DNA of 64,000 bases from Anadara kagoshimensis (Eukaryota > Mollusca > Bivalvia > Arcoida > Arcidae): assembly GCA_021292105.1 (NCBI GenBank), contig CM037874.1:20271534-20335533 (forward strand). Direction: 5' to 3'. The position numbers and the translations under genes are program-made. Position 1 is the first letter of the stretch. Each line of letters starts with the position of its first letter. A model generated the notes under the pieces. That model was given only the letters and a program-made list of their open reading frames with translations. It had not been told where the DNA came from and did not search any database. Of the stretch, positions 25,301 to 33,942 are shown piece after piece.

Positions 25301-27835
25301 AAGCAAGGTGGCAAAGTAAATTAATTTTTTTCAGGGTATTTTGGGATGGATTAGCTGTATAATTTGTATAAAATCATAGTCTAACATTTTTAAAGAGTGA
25401 TACTGGTTCTGTGTTTTAGGTTGTTTGTAAGAATAAAAGAGAGGGTAAACAAAGAGCAGCACAGGCTATGTTACAGGTAAGTATACCACTAACCAACAAA
25501 CAGTGATGTGATTATAGCTGTCACAGGGATTCTTGTAACTCTCTTGTAATTCTTGTGAATTTACTGGTACTCATTACTTAAAATAACAAACACCAAACAC
25601 AATTTAGTGAGTATTTTCTGGGGAAATTAAATTTTTGTTTACCCTTCCATCCTACGATTCATCTTGACAATTCTTGTCGGGAGTAATTCTTCAAGACTAT
25701 GAAGCATTGTTTCATGAAACTTGGTGCAAAGCATCAACATTGATAGGAAATGTGCATATCTTTAACCAGAGCTGGTTTGCTAATTTTTCTGGGAGTTGTG
25801 CATATTATTACCCAGAGTTGTTTTGCTAATTTTCCTGGGAGTTATTGTCCTTTGAACATAAGTGCAAATTACAAAAAAGTTTCTACTGGCATGGGGATCC
25901 TAATTCACTGACTTTGCTTCTTTTTATATGTTTTAGGAACTTCATCCACATATCACTGGTTTAGGTTCACTATTAAGGCTTTATGGAAGATCGTCATGGA
26001 AATGTATAAAAGAAAAGAAGGTATAGCATGTTATTTATGACACAAGTAATATATTTCTTAATTGTAAATTTATGATCAAATGTTTGATGGGTTATCTGTC
26101 AACTTAAATACTTCTTTGGATAGTAAACATGTTTAGACATCTGTCAAGTAAAATTGCTGAAATAAGATTGTGCTGATATAAAGCAATTTACAGTATAGGT
26201 TTGTATTCACTAGCTCTTTAGTCATAAAATAAAATCATATAGTAAACCAATCAAGCATTGATACCATTTCTTTAATAATGTGTTGGCGTTATAAATCATG
26301 AGACTTAAAAAAAACCAAAGAAGAGGCAGGTTTTTGTACTTCAAGTCGCTGTGGCGATAAGCAGGGCAATTAATTGAAGAGGGTGTGTAAATCTCTTTAT
26401 GTGCCAGCACTATATCAAAATCATGTATTTATTTGAAATTTCATTTTATAATGTGTATATCAGTATGGATTTATATTTATACTCCCGCTTTAAAAAAGAT
26501 GGGAGTATACTGGATTACCTCTGTTTATCCAAAGCAAAAATTTTGTAAGAGTTTTCTCAGCAACTACTAAACACAGTATGTGAGTTCAGTATGAGTTCCC
26601 ATGCCACAAGTATTGATTTCAAGTCTGCCAGACATCTACTTACTGTTAACCAACTAAGTTTATTTTTCAACATTCGTGGTCAATGATTGAAGTTATAAGC
26701 AGGGTGTACTAAGTGTCAGAGCAGTAGCTCACAGATTTCTTGTTATTTCTACATATAGAAAGAAGAACATTCCATCACAGAGTTACAATCCCAGGCCGGA
26801 TCTAATAAACCTAATACTGCTGTCCTGGACAAACTGAAAGAAGAAATGGAAAAAATACAAATACAAAAGGTGTGTTGTTCTATAATTTAATGTATTAAAA
26901 CTACAATTTATAGCCATAATTTGTAGTACTATAAATGTTTTATATAAAGAAGTTTATGAATAAGTCAAGATTGGAGTAATTGTGTTGGTGGCACAGTCAA
27001 GATTTTTTCACATACTTGTATATGGAGGTGGTCAGTTCTTGGATGGTGGAGGAAATCAGAGTTCCCAGAGAAACCACCAACCTTTTGCAAAGTTTTTAAC
27101 ACTAGGATCTGTCCAAGTTTGGTTCAAACTTAAATGGCAACAGGTACTGTGAGGTAATATATAAAAAAAATTGCCATTTGGTAAACACAGATATACATGT
27201 AAAAGACAGATCACCTGTATTTACATAAGTGCAAAGTATTTCATTTTCTCTACATGTTTCAAATCTAAAATCAAGAGAAGGAAGTAATGATGATTTGAAA
27301 CATGTTGAGAGCATGGAGCATTTATTATCACCTCGCAAGTTTAGAAGGAATATAGAATTTGGCCAGTATGTATGTACGTGCAAATGTTACCCTTTCCTTG
27401 CCAGTAATGTAAAAACTTCATTTCTCAACAGAATTTGATAAATCTGGATACTAGAGTTTATCATGGTAATGTCTAGGATGAATTTGTGTTATGTAACTAG
27501 CAGATATGGCCCTTCGTTCATGTTTTTAACCAACACTTGGTATACCATTATTACACAATACTCCATTTCGAGGGGATAAGTATCACTTGTAATGTCTTGT
27601 TTTAAATAAAAAAATTAGTGAGCTATCTTTTATATATTAAACCCCTGATGCACTTGTGAATTAAAGCCTGTCCAGCTATCATTTTATTATAAGTCAGTTA
27701 TACATAATCTCAAGACCAGAACATTTTCACTTATAGCTATTGTGTTATATATTTCAGGAATCCATTAAGTCCAAAGGAAAATTGAGAGTCGACAGCTCAA
27801 CATTGCCAGCTAATGTGAAGAGTTTAGATCTATAG
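10833..27835 (+). CDS. DGCR8: DGCR8/Pasha, Microprocessor complex subunit (16 coding exons)
   Basis: Nuclear RNA-binding partner of Drosha: it binds primary microRNA hairpins, reads the apical junction and positions the RNase III cut. Sixteen GT-AG exons join in frame: 10833-11919, 14277-14419, 16033-16279, 16866-17009, 17892-17961, 18784-18844, 19272-19341, 20260-20361, 21395-21493, 22319-22398, 23611-23711, 24483-24582, 25420-25476, 25937-26020, 26759-26869 and 27758-27835 (TAG). The product is 877 residues; the human protein is 773, and the extra length is in the N-terminal region. Order: acidic/Ser-rich N-terminus with KRKR (94-97), WW region (about 371-404), Pro-Cys heme-ligand motif (Cys421), linker, dsRBD1 (about 608-685), dsRBD2 (about 724-790), C-terminal tail to 877. 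The start is the first ATG after an in-frame TAA. It is convergent with the K2P gene. Confidence 0.97.
12970..13215 (+). repeat. SINE tail with internal 38-bp triplication
   Basis: The motif TTCCTTCACCATCC ... TGAAGTGATCATTT is repeated three times (13069-13164). A SINE tail follows (AATGTAAGGTGAAAGTTTCT, then GGGGCATGAAACTCAATTAC) of the type seen at 36297-36372. Confidence 0.65.
13690..13882. repeat. MITE family M2 (copy 1): 'CAAACCTG...CAGGTTTGACTG' termini
   Basis: It begins CCAGTCCAAGCTGCCTTAAA and ends TATAGGCAGGTTTGACTGTA, with interior 'ggccacc' and 'cctgtatataaaggccacct' motifs. It matches 28479-28662 closely and 21824-22112 in part, so it is a short inverted-terminal-repeat element. 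Confidence 0.85.
14277..14419 (+). CDS. DGCR8: DGCR8 exon 2: WW domain
   Basis: Residues 363-410. It contains [23 protein letters not shown] and [10 protein letters not shown], the DGCR8-type WW that forms the dimerisation and heme-binding region with the next exon. Trp376 is the first signature Trp. The position of the second Trp of the vertebrate protein is Leu398 here. Acceptor TTACAG, donor AGG|GTGAGA. Confidence 0.95.
14938..15139. repeat. MITE family M1 (copy 1): TGACCTGTCCGCTTGACCTTT termini
   Basis: The left end reads TGACCTGTCCGCTTGACCTT and the right end reads AAAGGTCAAACAGACAGGTC-A, an imperfect inverted repeat. The similarity extends about 15 bp outward (GGTAAACAACAT against its complement at the right). 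Other copies: 24608-24801, 47731-47952 (reversed), 62907-63115. Confidence 0.88.
15420..15868. repeat. MITE-like element with ACAGGGTT/AACCCTGT ends
   Basis: It starts ACAGGGTTCGCACAGATCTG and ends TTCTGTACTAACCCTGT. The two ends are inverted, and 'ggaaaagtcatggaat'-like motifs are repeated inside near both ends. It lies in DGCR8 intron 2. No target duplication is clear. Confidence 0.6.
16033..16279 (+). CDS. DGCR8: DGCR8 exon 3: heme-ligand motif and acidic linker
   Basis: Residues 411-492 and part of 493. It begins [18 protein letters not shown]; the Pro-Cys pair (Cys421) corresponds to the vertebrate heme-ligating Cys. The rest is a Glu/Ser-rich linker. Two phase-compatible donors lie 9 bp apart: CAG|GTGACA (exon end 16270) and AAG|GTTGGT (16279). 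The choice adds or removes three residues. Confidence 0.9.
16436..16602. repeat. Dispersed repeat D2 (copy 1)
   Basis: Shares AAATCTAGTTGTCCTT, 'taatgcagttt' and the AGATTTT-AAAAA end with 33787-33942. Class unknown. In DGCR8 intron 3. Confidence 0.6.
16866..17009 (+). CDS. DGCR8: DGCR8 exon 4: linker
   Basis: Codes for a polar linker ([19 protein letters not shown] ... KKENSL) between the heme-binding motif and the second part of the Rhed region. It is poorly conserved in the family. Acceptor ATTGTAG, donor CTTG|GTTTGT, phase 1 at both ends. Confidence 0.85.
17080..17412 (+). repeat. tRNA-derived SINE, family A
   Basis: A box TAGCTCAGTTGGTAGAGTG, B-box-like GGTTTGATCCC, tail GACGTCTCGATATAAGTGAA and TTGACTGGGATGTTAAACA. 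It lies in DGCR8 intron 4, same strand as the gene. Confidence 0.88.
17715..17880. repeat. TTACATGYAACTTTATGT-type minisatellite
   Basis: About seven degenerate units of roughly 20-25 bp (for example TTACATGTAACTTTATGTAG), ending about 10 bp before the exon 5 acceptor. Confidence 0.75.
17892..17961 (+). CDS. DGCR8: DGCR8 exon 5
   Basis: Encodes [13 protein letters not shown] then FRTITVKKF, a conserved helical segment of the RNA-binding heme domain. Acceptor TTTACAG, donor CAA|GTAAGT (strong). Confidence 0.93.
18784..18844 (+). CDS. DGCR8: DGCR8 exon 6
   Basis: Encodes [21 protein letters not shown] in part; the first codon is split with exon 5. A basic RNA-contacting segment. Acceptor TTTTCACAG; donor CTCTT|GTGAGA, chosen because it restores the family pattern [12 protein letters not shown] across the junction. 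Confidence 0.9.
19272..19341 (+). CDS. DGCR8: DGCR8 exon 7
   Basis: Encodes [17 protein letters not shown] then DKAKRK, the conserved strand leading into dsRBD1. Acceptor TTTTGCAG, donor AAAG|GTAAAA. Confidence 0.92.
19994..20138. repeat. Dispersed repeat D1 (copy 3 of 3)
   Basis: Shares TTTTTTAAGTATTTTTTTCA, CAAATTTGCTC and GATTTTGGCTACCTGGAATG with 7473-7645 and 9738-9925. In DGCR8 intron 7. Confidence 0.65.
20260..20361 (+). CDS. DGCR8: DGCR8 exon 8: dsRBD1, first half
   Basis: Encodes [19 protein letters not shown] ... RYVFREL. The helix 1 motif (CILHEYAQ) is characteristic of DGCR8 dsRBD1. Acceptor AATTTTAG, donor TTAG|GTAAGT. Confidence 0.95.
20444..21027. repeat. Non-autonomous DNA element with imperfect inverted ends
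   Basis: Left end GCAGAGCTCAAAGTTGCGACT and right end AGTCACTTTGAGCTCTGGC are complementary. 'taggcgcc' and 'ggcgcctaat' also face each other further in. About 584 bp, in DGCR8 intron 8. No transposase frame. Confidence 0.55.
21395..21493 (+). CDS. DGCR8: DGCR8 exon 9: dsRBD1, strands and helix 2
   Basis: Encodes [18 protein letters not shown] and [17 protein letters not shown] is the helix-2 RNA-contact motif of the dsRBD fold. The donor CAG|GTATAA is followed at once by a 21-bp AT-rich tandem repeat. Confidence 0.95.
21494..21712. repeat. 21-bp AT-rich tandem repeat directly after exon 9
   Basis: Units of the type GTGTAAAATTAAAACCTATAT, about ten copies with variation, starting at the exon 9 splice donor. 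They keep the exon 9 reading frame open for another 105 codons, to a stop at 21805-21807, but that extension is only repeat translation. Confidence 0.9.
21824..22112. repeat. MITE family M2 (copy 2) with 32-bp internal amplification
   Basis: Four exact copies of the 32-bp unit starting AGGAGAACCTGTCTTTAAGG occur at 21829-21957. The rest of an M2 element follows, ending AGATAGGTTTGACTATA. The amplified unit includes the 'aaggccacctctata' end of the element. Confidence 0.85.
22222..22312. repeat. (TTTA)n microsatellite at an acceptor site
   Basis: About 22 perfect TTTA units. They end six bases before the acceptor AG (22317-22318) of DGCR8 exon 10, so the repeat forms the whole polypyrimidine and branch-point region. 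Confidence 0.98.
22319..22398 (+). CDS. DGCR8: DGCR8 exon 10: end of dsRBD1 and inter-domain linker
   Basis: Encodes [15 protein letters not shown] and an acidic linker [11 protein letters not shown]. The acceptor TTGTACAG sits directly against an approximately 90-bp TTTA microsatellite. Donor TCT|GTAAGT. Confidence 0.95.
23045..23425 (+). repeat. tRNA-Arg-like SINE, family B (copy 1)
   Basis: Head CATCGTGGCCTAATGGCTAA resembles the tRNA-Arg A-box region, with a B-box-like GTTCAAGTTCC. Body: 'ttttccttgcc', 'tactggttcacc', 'gcactggtacaagg', 'acacactcgcacttcaca'. The tail ends GACGTTAAGCAACATTCAAC. It matches 29929-30310 through its whole length. In DGCR8 intron 10. Confidence 0.87.
23611..23711 (+). 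CDS. DGCR8: DGCR8 exon 11: start of dsRBD2
   Basis: Encodes [15 protein letters not shown] then [12 protein letters not shown], helix 1 of dsRBD2. Donor AAAAG|GTAAGA. Bases 23635-23711 plus the donor GTAA form the first copy of an 81-bp tandem repeat that continues into the intron. Confidence 0.95.
23635..23958 (+). repeat. 81-bp tandem repeat: exon 11 3' part plus splice donor, four copies
   Basis: Copies start at 23635 (exonic), 23716, 23797 and 23878, exactly 81 bp apart. Each contains the 77 coding bases from GATCCTAGAGTG to CTGAAAAG followed by GTAA. The three intronic copies share CTGTAA where the exon has CTAGAA, which places a stop in the exon frame. Three of the four copies keep an intact AAAAGGTAAG donor; the copy ending at 23796 has AAAAGATAAG. 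Confidence 0.96.
24483..24582 (+). CDS. DGCR8: DGCR8 exon 12: dsRBD2 strands
   Basis: Encodes [19 protein letters not shown] then [14 protein letters not shown]. The GMGDT and QKSEY motifs are typical of DGCR8 dsRBD2. Acceptor TTTTTTTCAG, donor ACA|GTAAGT. Confidence 0.95.
24608..24801. repeat. MITE family M1 (copy 2)
   Basis: Left end TGACCTGTCCGCTTGACCTT, right end GAAGGTCAATCGTACAGGTC-A. It begins 25 bp after the exon 12 donor, within intron 12. Confidence 0.83.
25420..25476 (+). CDS. DGCR8: DGCR8 exon 13: dsRBD2 helix 2
   Basis: Encodes [19 protein letters not shown], with KNKREGKQ as the basic RNA-contact motif at the start of helix 2. Donor CAG|GTAAGT. Confidence 0.95.
25937..26020 (+). 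CDS. DGCR8: DGCR8 exon 14: start of Drosha-binding tail
   Basis: Encodes [20 protein letters not shown] and WKCIKEKK; GSLLRxYGR is conserved in the family. Acceptor TTTTAG, donor AAG|GTATAG. Confidence 0.94.
26759..26869 (+). CDS. DGCR8: DGCR8 exon 15: C-terminal helix
   Basis: Encodes [19 protein letters not shown] and [15 protein letters not shown], the amphipathic C-terminal helix known in the family to contact Drosha. Acceptor ACATATAG, donor AAG|GTGTGT. Confidence 0.93.
27758..27835 (+). CDS. DGCR8: DGCR8 exon 16: C-terminus and stop
   Basis: Encodes [17 protein letters not shown] and ANVKSLDL, then TAG at 27833-27835. Acceptor TATTTCAG. The exon is the first unit of an about 80-bp tandem repeat that continues into the 3' UTR. 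The C-terminal residues after the helix are not conserved in the family. Confidence 0.88.
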   Translation, partial: ESIKSKGKLRVDSSTLPANVKSLDL

Positions 27836-28006
27836 CTTAAGCTCAATAAGTCCAGAAAAAAATTAGGAGTTCTCAGCTCAACAGAGCCAGCTAATTTGAA
27901 ATGTCTGGAACACAATTAAGTTAATAAAATTCAAAAGAAAATTCGAGACGACAGTTCAACAGTGCCAGCTAACTTTAGAAGTTTGTGTATATAACTCAAG
28001 TCCAGA
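27763..28006 (+). repeat. About 80-bp tandem repeat spanning the last exon and 3' UTR
   Basis: The landmark GCCAGCTAA recurs at 27805, 27886 and 27964 (spacings 81 and 78). Flanking 'caataagtcca', 'gacagctcaac' and 'aactcaag'-type motifs occur in the same order. The first unit is the coding exon 16; units 2 and 3 are 3' UTR and have diverged. Confidence 0.85.
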
Positions 28007-28478
28007 ATATAACAAGTGTGCAGTCTTTACGGCATAAAGTTGATCATATTTAGCATGTCTTGAAAGTCAAATGCTTCATTGTTCTTAATATTATACGTAT
28101 GTTACCAGAAATTTAAGATGTACTTGTATGTCTGTGGAAGCATAGTAGAAAAATTTTGGACAATATGTTTTTATACCCCATCACATAGTGGCAAGTTAAT
28201 GTATAATACCCACCGTTTTCATTGACATGTGTTTATCCATTCATCTGTCTGTCCACTTGTCTGTCTGGTCCTTTGTAGTTTCAAAATTGAATATATCAAA
28301 GAATTCCGTGCACCAAGTAGTAATATATAATTACATGACTTGACTATACCATTAACATTGCACAAAAATTTGATTGCGATAAATTAACTACATTTATGAT
28401 ATTTTTTTAACTTTTTAGTTACTGGTGCTCAAATTTTTCTTTATTTTGTGGATTCTTTGATCCTAAAATTTCTAATTT
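27836..28478 (+). other. DGCR8 3' UTR and downstream, end not determined
   Basis: An AATAAA at 27923-27928 lies inside the third tandem unit, and another AATAAA is at about 28738. Neither can be confirmed as the used polyadenylation signal. No coding sequence. Confidence 0.45.
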
Positions 28479-28662
28479 ACAGTCAAACCTGCCTTAAAGG
28501 CCACCTCTATATAAGGGCCACCTGCTTACAAAGGCCAGTAGAATTGTACCCCAAATGTTCTTTATTCATATTATTTGAACCTGTATATAAAGGCCACCTG
28601 TCCATAAAGGCCACTTATACTGGTTCCCTTGTGTGGTCTTTATAGACAGGTTTGACTGTACT
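28479..28662. repeat. MITE family M2 (copy 3, complete)
   Basis: Left end TACAGTCAAACCTGCCTTAA and right end TATAGACAGGTTTGACTGTA are inverted repeats of about 20 bp. The interior ('aaaggccacct' three times) matches 13690-13882. Confidence 0.9.
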
Positions 28663-29228
28663 TAAGTCTAAATCTGTAGGTATTTCATCATTGATAAACA
28701 GAGTATTTAATAGTTGTTTGTATGGCAATACTAGTTGAATAAAAAAGAAACTAGCATTGAACAACTCAGATCAAATTGAAAATGTTCAGAAACCAAAATA
28801 TATCCGATATCAGAATAAAATTTTACATTTGACAGGTGCACTATTTATAAATTTATAATCCCATGAAATGGTATTTTCCTTTCAAACTATGAAAAGTAAG
28901 AGCCCACGTATTGAAATGTAGTATCAGTAAATAGAAAAGAAACTTTACTATAGTATATCATGCCCTTTGTTAACTCAAGTAAACCTTAATTGGTTTGATC
29001 TAAAATTCCATATAAAACATTGAATAAAATTATGATCTTGAGTTTAAGAAGTCTCATAGTTCATGCATGTAACAAAGAAAGAAAAGACTGAAAAAATGCA
29101 TGTACATGTACTTACCTTTTCATATACTAGTCAGCTGTTATAGTCTGTAAGATCTAGTGCCATTTTATATGTGTTTAAGTGTGGATGAAATGTTTTTTAG
29201 TGATATGAAGAGTTTTTCTAACGACATA

Positions 29229-29655
29229 CCGGTAATGTGAAATCATTAATTTTCGTAGAGTCCCAATTTTGTATTTTTCATGAACACCCTAAATCACACA
29301 TTTACATGTCAGCCAAGTAGAATACTGTAAATGTATTTAATTTCGTGTGTATTTATTTTCGCGGTAAAGAAAATTTAGACATATCCGTGTAGCTAAATTT
29401 TCACGTTTTTTTAAATGATGACTATAACATAATAAGTATAGTATAATAAACCGTTGGTATTTATTTTTGCGCAAAGCAAATGACCGCAAAATAAGCGAAA
29501 ATTAGTAAACTGCGAAAATAAATACATTTACAGAATATTGCAAACTTTCATTATAGGGTATCTACAAACCTTGAATTCATTGCCTAGCAAAATGACATTT
29601 TTTCGTAGAACTAACAAAAATCTGACACCACGGAAATAAATAATTTCACAGTTTG
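29229..29655. repeat. Outer MITE containing an inserted MITE
   Basis: AATGTGAAATCATTAATTTTCG at the left (quoted in part) and GAAATAAATAATTTCACAGTT at the right are inverted. 'ttttcgtaga' also recurs inside. A second element (29322-29537) sits in the middle, giving a nested pair. Confidence 0.65.
29322..29537. repeat. Inner MITE: ACTGTAAATGTATTTA termini
   Basis: Left AATACTGTAAATGTATTTAA and right AAATACATTTACAGAATATT are inverted repeats. 'attttcgcgg' and 'ccgcaaaataa' also face each other. About 216 bp, no coding capacity. Confidence 0.85.
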
Positions 29656-29928
29656 TAGATTCTTAAGATGTTCAAAGAATGTTTTTCATATATCCGTGTT
29701 TGTTCCATTAACTCTGTGATATTATCATTAGGATGTAATCCTTTAAGGTGTTCATGGTGTTATATATAAAAATCATCAATGTGTTCTTAATCCACCATTT
29801 TACAGTATTATATATACCAAATAAGAATGGGACAATGTGTTCATCTTAAATCAGAATTAGAAAACCATCTTATTATGGCAATAATTAGATAAATAAGAAA
29901 TTTGATTCAGTATTTTGACTGTCTTCTA

Positions 29929-30310
29929 GAGGCCATGGTGGCCTAATGGATAAGATGTCGGTGTGCAAATCCAGGGTCTCTCACTGCTGTGAGTTCGAGT
30001 CCCACTCAGACCACATGTGGGAAAATAAATTTTCCTTGCCTTTGGTCTTTACTGGTTCACCCAGTGTCAGTAAAATATGGCTGGGGGAGTGGTACGCTTG
30101 TCTCTGGCATACTGACTCAGTGAGTTAGCACCATAAAGTCGCCCAGAGTCTGCGCTAGTACAAGTTTGACCATAAGACACACTCGCACTTCACAAGCATA
30201 CACAAACTTGTTCATAGATTAATTCATAGAGATTGATAAAGTAGTTCTCGTTGTGATTAAATGAAAAATTGCTGATGCAACGTTAAGCAACATTCAGTAA
30301 ACAACATTGA
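29929..30310 (+). repeat. tRNA-Arg-like SINE, family B (copy 2, better preserved)
   Basis: Head GGCCATGGTGGCCTAATGGA, B box GAGTTCGAGTCCCAC. The body and the GATGCAACGTTAAGCAACAT tail match 23045-23425. Confidence 0.9.
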
Positions 30311-31117
30311 CTGTCTTCTAATTGGAATGTAAAATGATCACTATTTTTAGTTTGAAAAAGTGTTTAGCATGCTCAATATTTTAACAGAGTACTACTGCTA
30401 GAGTTTAGTAGTATTGAACATATTGTCTGCAGAATGTCAAATTTATTAAAATCATTTTCTTGTGTGTGTATAGGCATACTTTTGACTTTTTGCTTTAAAC
30501 TATTCTTTTCGGTGTTAATAAGAAGATCAATTGCAGGGATTTTTCTTACCTTTTTGGGAAAAGGACCTTGGGATGAAATTGGGAAAATGCTCAACAAAAA
30601 TGTAGTTTTGGGAAAAACCACAACAACATATTAGAAATTCTAGACCACTAGAATACTGGTAATTGAACAAATTATACCGGTGTTCACAGCAAAATAGCAC
30701 TGTCTCTAATCATCCAGCAAAATGTGGGTTAATATAGAATGAAATTGTTATCAGAACGAGATATCCTCCGAATATGGTGTTGATGATCTTGTGAATTTTT
30801 TTTCTCAAATAATTGATAATAGCTAATTGGGAATTTTTTACTACAGAATTGGGAAAAATGTATGTTTTTTTGCATTGGGAATGGGTCCCTTTACCGGACC
30901 CTGTGGATACCCAGAAAAATCCCTGAATTGAGTGTTTGTTATTGAAATGGTTAATTTTTTTTTAAATTATTCATAACATCCATGTAGAAGAAGTCTTGTT
31001 TTATCAGACATTTAAGCTTAATATAACATTTTATGTGATGAAATATAAGATCTGATTAATTAGTGAGATTATAATGTAGATTTACCAATGTTGTCTTTCT
31101 TATTATCATTTGTTATA

Positions 31118-31362
31118 GTCCTCAGTGGCAGAGCGGTCTAAAGCACCTGCTTACAAAACACGGAGCCTCTCACTGCCTAGGCTTGAATCCGACTCTGACA
31201 TATCCTAGTGTGAGAAAGTGTCAGTTCACTTGCCATGATTCGGTGGTTGTATCCGAGCATTCTGTTAACCTATCTCCATGTCTGAACTGACAGTTTGATG
31301 TAAGTAAAAAGAACCGTGACAGGGACATGAAAAACCATTACTCCACCACATTTCACCCTCAA
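31118..31362 (+). repeat. tRNA-Ser/Leu-like SINE, family C
   Basis: Head CCTCAGTGGCAGAGCGGTCT, B-box-like AGGCTTGAATCCGACTC, body 'gtgagaaagtgtcagtt...cttgcc', tail 'aagaaccgtgacagggacatgaaaaaccattactcc'. It is related to the element at 34610-36372. Confidence 0.8.
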
Positions 31363-31900
31363 GCAGTTTTAAGAGATTCATGATAGCTTTGATACACTGA
31401 AAGATGGAGGACAAAGGGATAATATAAAATCAAAAATATCTATAAAAAAAAAAAAAAAAAAAATTTACAGAAATATTTTGCAAGATTAGAACCTGCAGTT
31501 TCCATTTCATTATTGTGTTGATTCAAGGCTCATGCTTACAAAGAATTTATTTTAAGATTTAATCTGTGAAAATGTTGCATTTATCTGCCACATCATTGTT
31601 GGGACAGAAACCAAAATAATTACGTGACATTCTTGTTTACCGATAAAGATGAGATATTTGAGTGATATTGTAATGTTTAATTTTAAGAGATTGTTTTTGT
31701 ATTCCTAGGCAGCATTTTGTGATATCCACTGATAGTGCTACTGAATATATAATATCAAAATATACATGTATACATCTGATAGTCATTATATAATATATAT
31801 AAATATTATTCTATATACTGGATATGTGATTGTATCAGTTAGATATCAGCCAAAGTTTCCCAGTTTAAAAATTTCAGTCATGGGAAATTAAATTTGATAC

Positions 31901-32172
31901 AGTGTCTGATAATTTAAATGTTTTCTATTATGGTGTAATTGGAGAATATTGAAAAAAGTACCCAATAACCAGTCCTTCCTGAAGGTTACCAGTCAGGGAC
32001 TGTGGAACAGGCTGTTGTACCTAAATTTTCAACCAGCCCATGTCTGATAATTTAAATGTTTTCTAATTGTGATATATTGGGGAATGTTGAAAAAAGTAAC
32101 CAGTCCTTCTCAAAAGTTACCAGTTATGGGCTGTCAAATGTACTGTTATTTCCAAAACTTAAATACTATTAT
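31901..32172. repeat. Approximately 138-bp tandem duplication
   Basis: TGTCTGATAATTTAAATGTT begins both halves (31901 and 32041). They share 'gttgaaaaaagta', 'accagtccttc' and 'gttaccagt'. The copies are visibly diverged. No gene. Confidence 0.8.
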
Positions 32173-32441
32173 TCTTCTGCACTAACTGTTTTTGAAAATA
32201 ACTGTGCTCATCAAAGATAATTGATAGATCATATCAGATTCAGAGAATGCTCTATTGAAGATAAGAAAATCCAAATTTGAGATTTTGACTGAATTCAACT
32301 TATACAATCTCATATTAAAATATTGTGATGATTATCATATTGTTGTAACTGGTTATGATGATAATAATATATGATGGTGAAAATTTTATATATTATATTT
32401 ATGTGTTATTTTGATTGTTTTGATTTGTGTGGAAACTACAT

Positions 32442-32672
32442 GACACAGTAGGTCTGGCTGCGAAACACCTTTACTGAATTTACCATGGCATTTTTCATGG
32501 ATGGCGGTTCTCAGCTGGTCTAGCAAGTTTGCACAGTACAATCCAGTTATTGTACTTCTCTTTGGTAAAAAGTCCAAGATAATTGCACCTTTTGGGTCCC
32601 AAATACCGTGGCTATCAATTGCCAGCAGGTGGTTGCGTGTTTTTAGAATGTGGCAGGACACAGTAGGTCTGG
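32442..32672 (-). pseudogene. Mariner-type transposase fragment flanked by 16-bp direct repeats
   Basis: The minus-strand frame reads WDPKGAIILDFLPK, TITGLYCANLLDQLR and HEKCHGKFSKGV. This is the recognisable mariner transposase segment between the first and second catalytic Asp: a WD-x-x-G-x-x-x-x-DFLP block, an ITG-x-YYA-like block, then LxxLR. About 70 residues remain; the N-terminus, the HDNAPAH-type block and the inverted repeats are missing. GACACAGTAGGTCTGG occurs as a direct repeat at 32442-32457 and 32657-32672. Confidence 0.8.
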
Positions 32673-33786
32673 TTTTATTTCTGAGGATGGAACAAGATCT
32701 GCAAGTCTGGTCTAAAATGGTATGATTTTATACAAGAATATAAAAAAAATTATTATTAATGTTCCTCACAATTTGATGTTGGAGAACAAATAGTACTGTC
32801 ACTTTCATCAAAAGACAGATTGACCAATGTTATCACTAAATGCAGATTTTAATCAAGTTTATTGGTTGTTTTTCCTGAGATTGCAGATTCAGGACAAGAA
32901 TTGCAGATCTTTTTATCATGTTGACTCTTGACGATCTGGCACTTACAATGAATTTTCATTATCTAATTTGGACTCAAAAGATTTCAATGGTAGTAGCTCC
33001 AACACCATCAATAGACAATTTCTGAGATCCTCCAAAAACACCAATTTGGATTTTGATTTGCTTATTTTGTCAGGTATCCCAATCATTCAGAACTTGCACC
33101 ATTAAAATGTCTTGTTCTACTGAATCAATATATCTATAGTGTAAATTCAATAGCAAGACATCCTCTAGTCCAGAACCTGTAGATTAAAAAAAAATAGTTC
33201 AGTTGGCAAAACAAAGTTTATAACAGAAACTACCAGATCTATTTTATATTGTCTAGTTTGGGTGAGTGGTTGTTGCTATGGTTAGATACACCTTTATCTT
33301 AACTTGGTGATGATGGCATTTCATATGCTGCTCACTTTAAACTTGGCAATATGTAATGTATGTTTCCACGCAGCAAGTATTGTATATGAATACTTTTGAA
33401 GCTGATATGTGTGAATGCATTTATAGTTGAGCTGTCATAGATACAGGTTAGATCCAGTCTAGCCAGTTTGATGTTCAAGCCAATTTTCACCATAAAACAA
33501 GAACATAAACAGTTTGTTGGCTATGATTATGTAGCTTTGATTGTAAACAGTGCTTTTATTCTATATATTATCTGGAGAAAAATTGAATTTATTGATTAAT
33601 TTTGATTGATTGATTTATTTATTGATTGATTGAATGGGGCTTTAGCTTTAGGTGAAGTTTTCATATACATTTTGTTTGCTTAAAATTACTACCAAATTAA
33701 GGTAGTTTCCCCTCGGGAAAAATGACTAAAATTTCCCAATACATGTATGTCAACAAAGTTCACAAAAAACGTCAGTGATGCACTGA

Positions 33787-33942
33787 AAAATAAAATCTAG
33801 TTGTCCTTACCCACAAAATATCAGATAGAACCACAATATAGTGTCTTTACAATGAAGATACTATCTATTGCCAGCATATCATAATGCAGTTTACTAGATC
33901 TCAGAACATCTAATCTTAAAGACAGATTTTAAAAAAATGCAA
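33787..33942. repeat. Dispersed repeat D2 (copy 2)
   Basis: Matches 16436-16602 in order: AAATCTAGTTGTCCTTACCC, 'cataatgcagtttact', 'agattttaaaaaaatg'. Same orientation. Confidence 0.6.
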
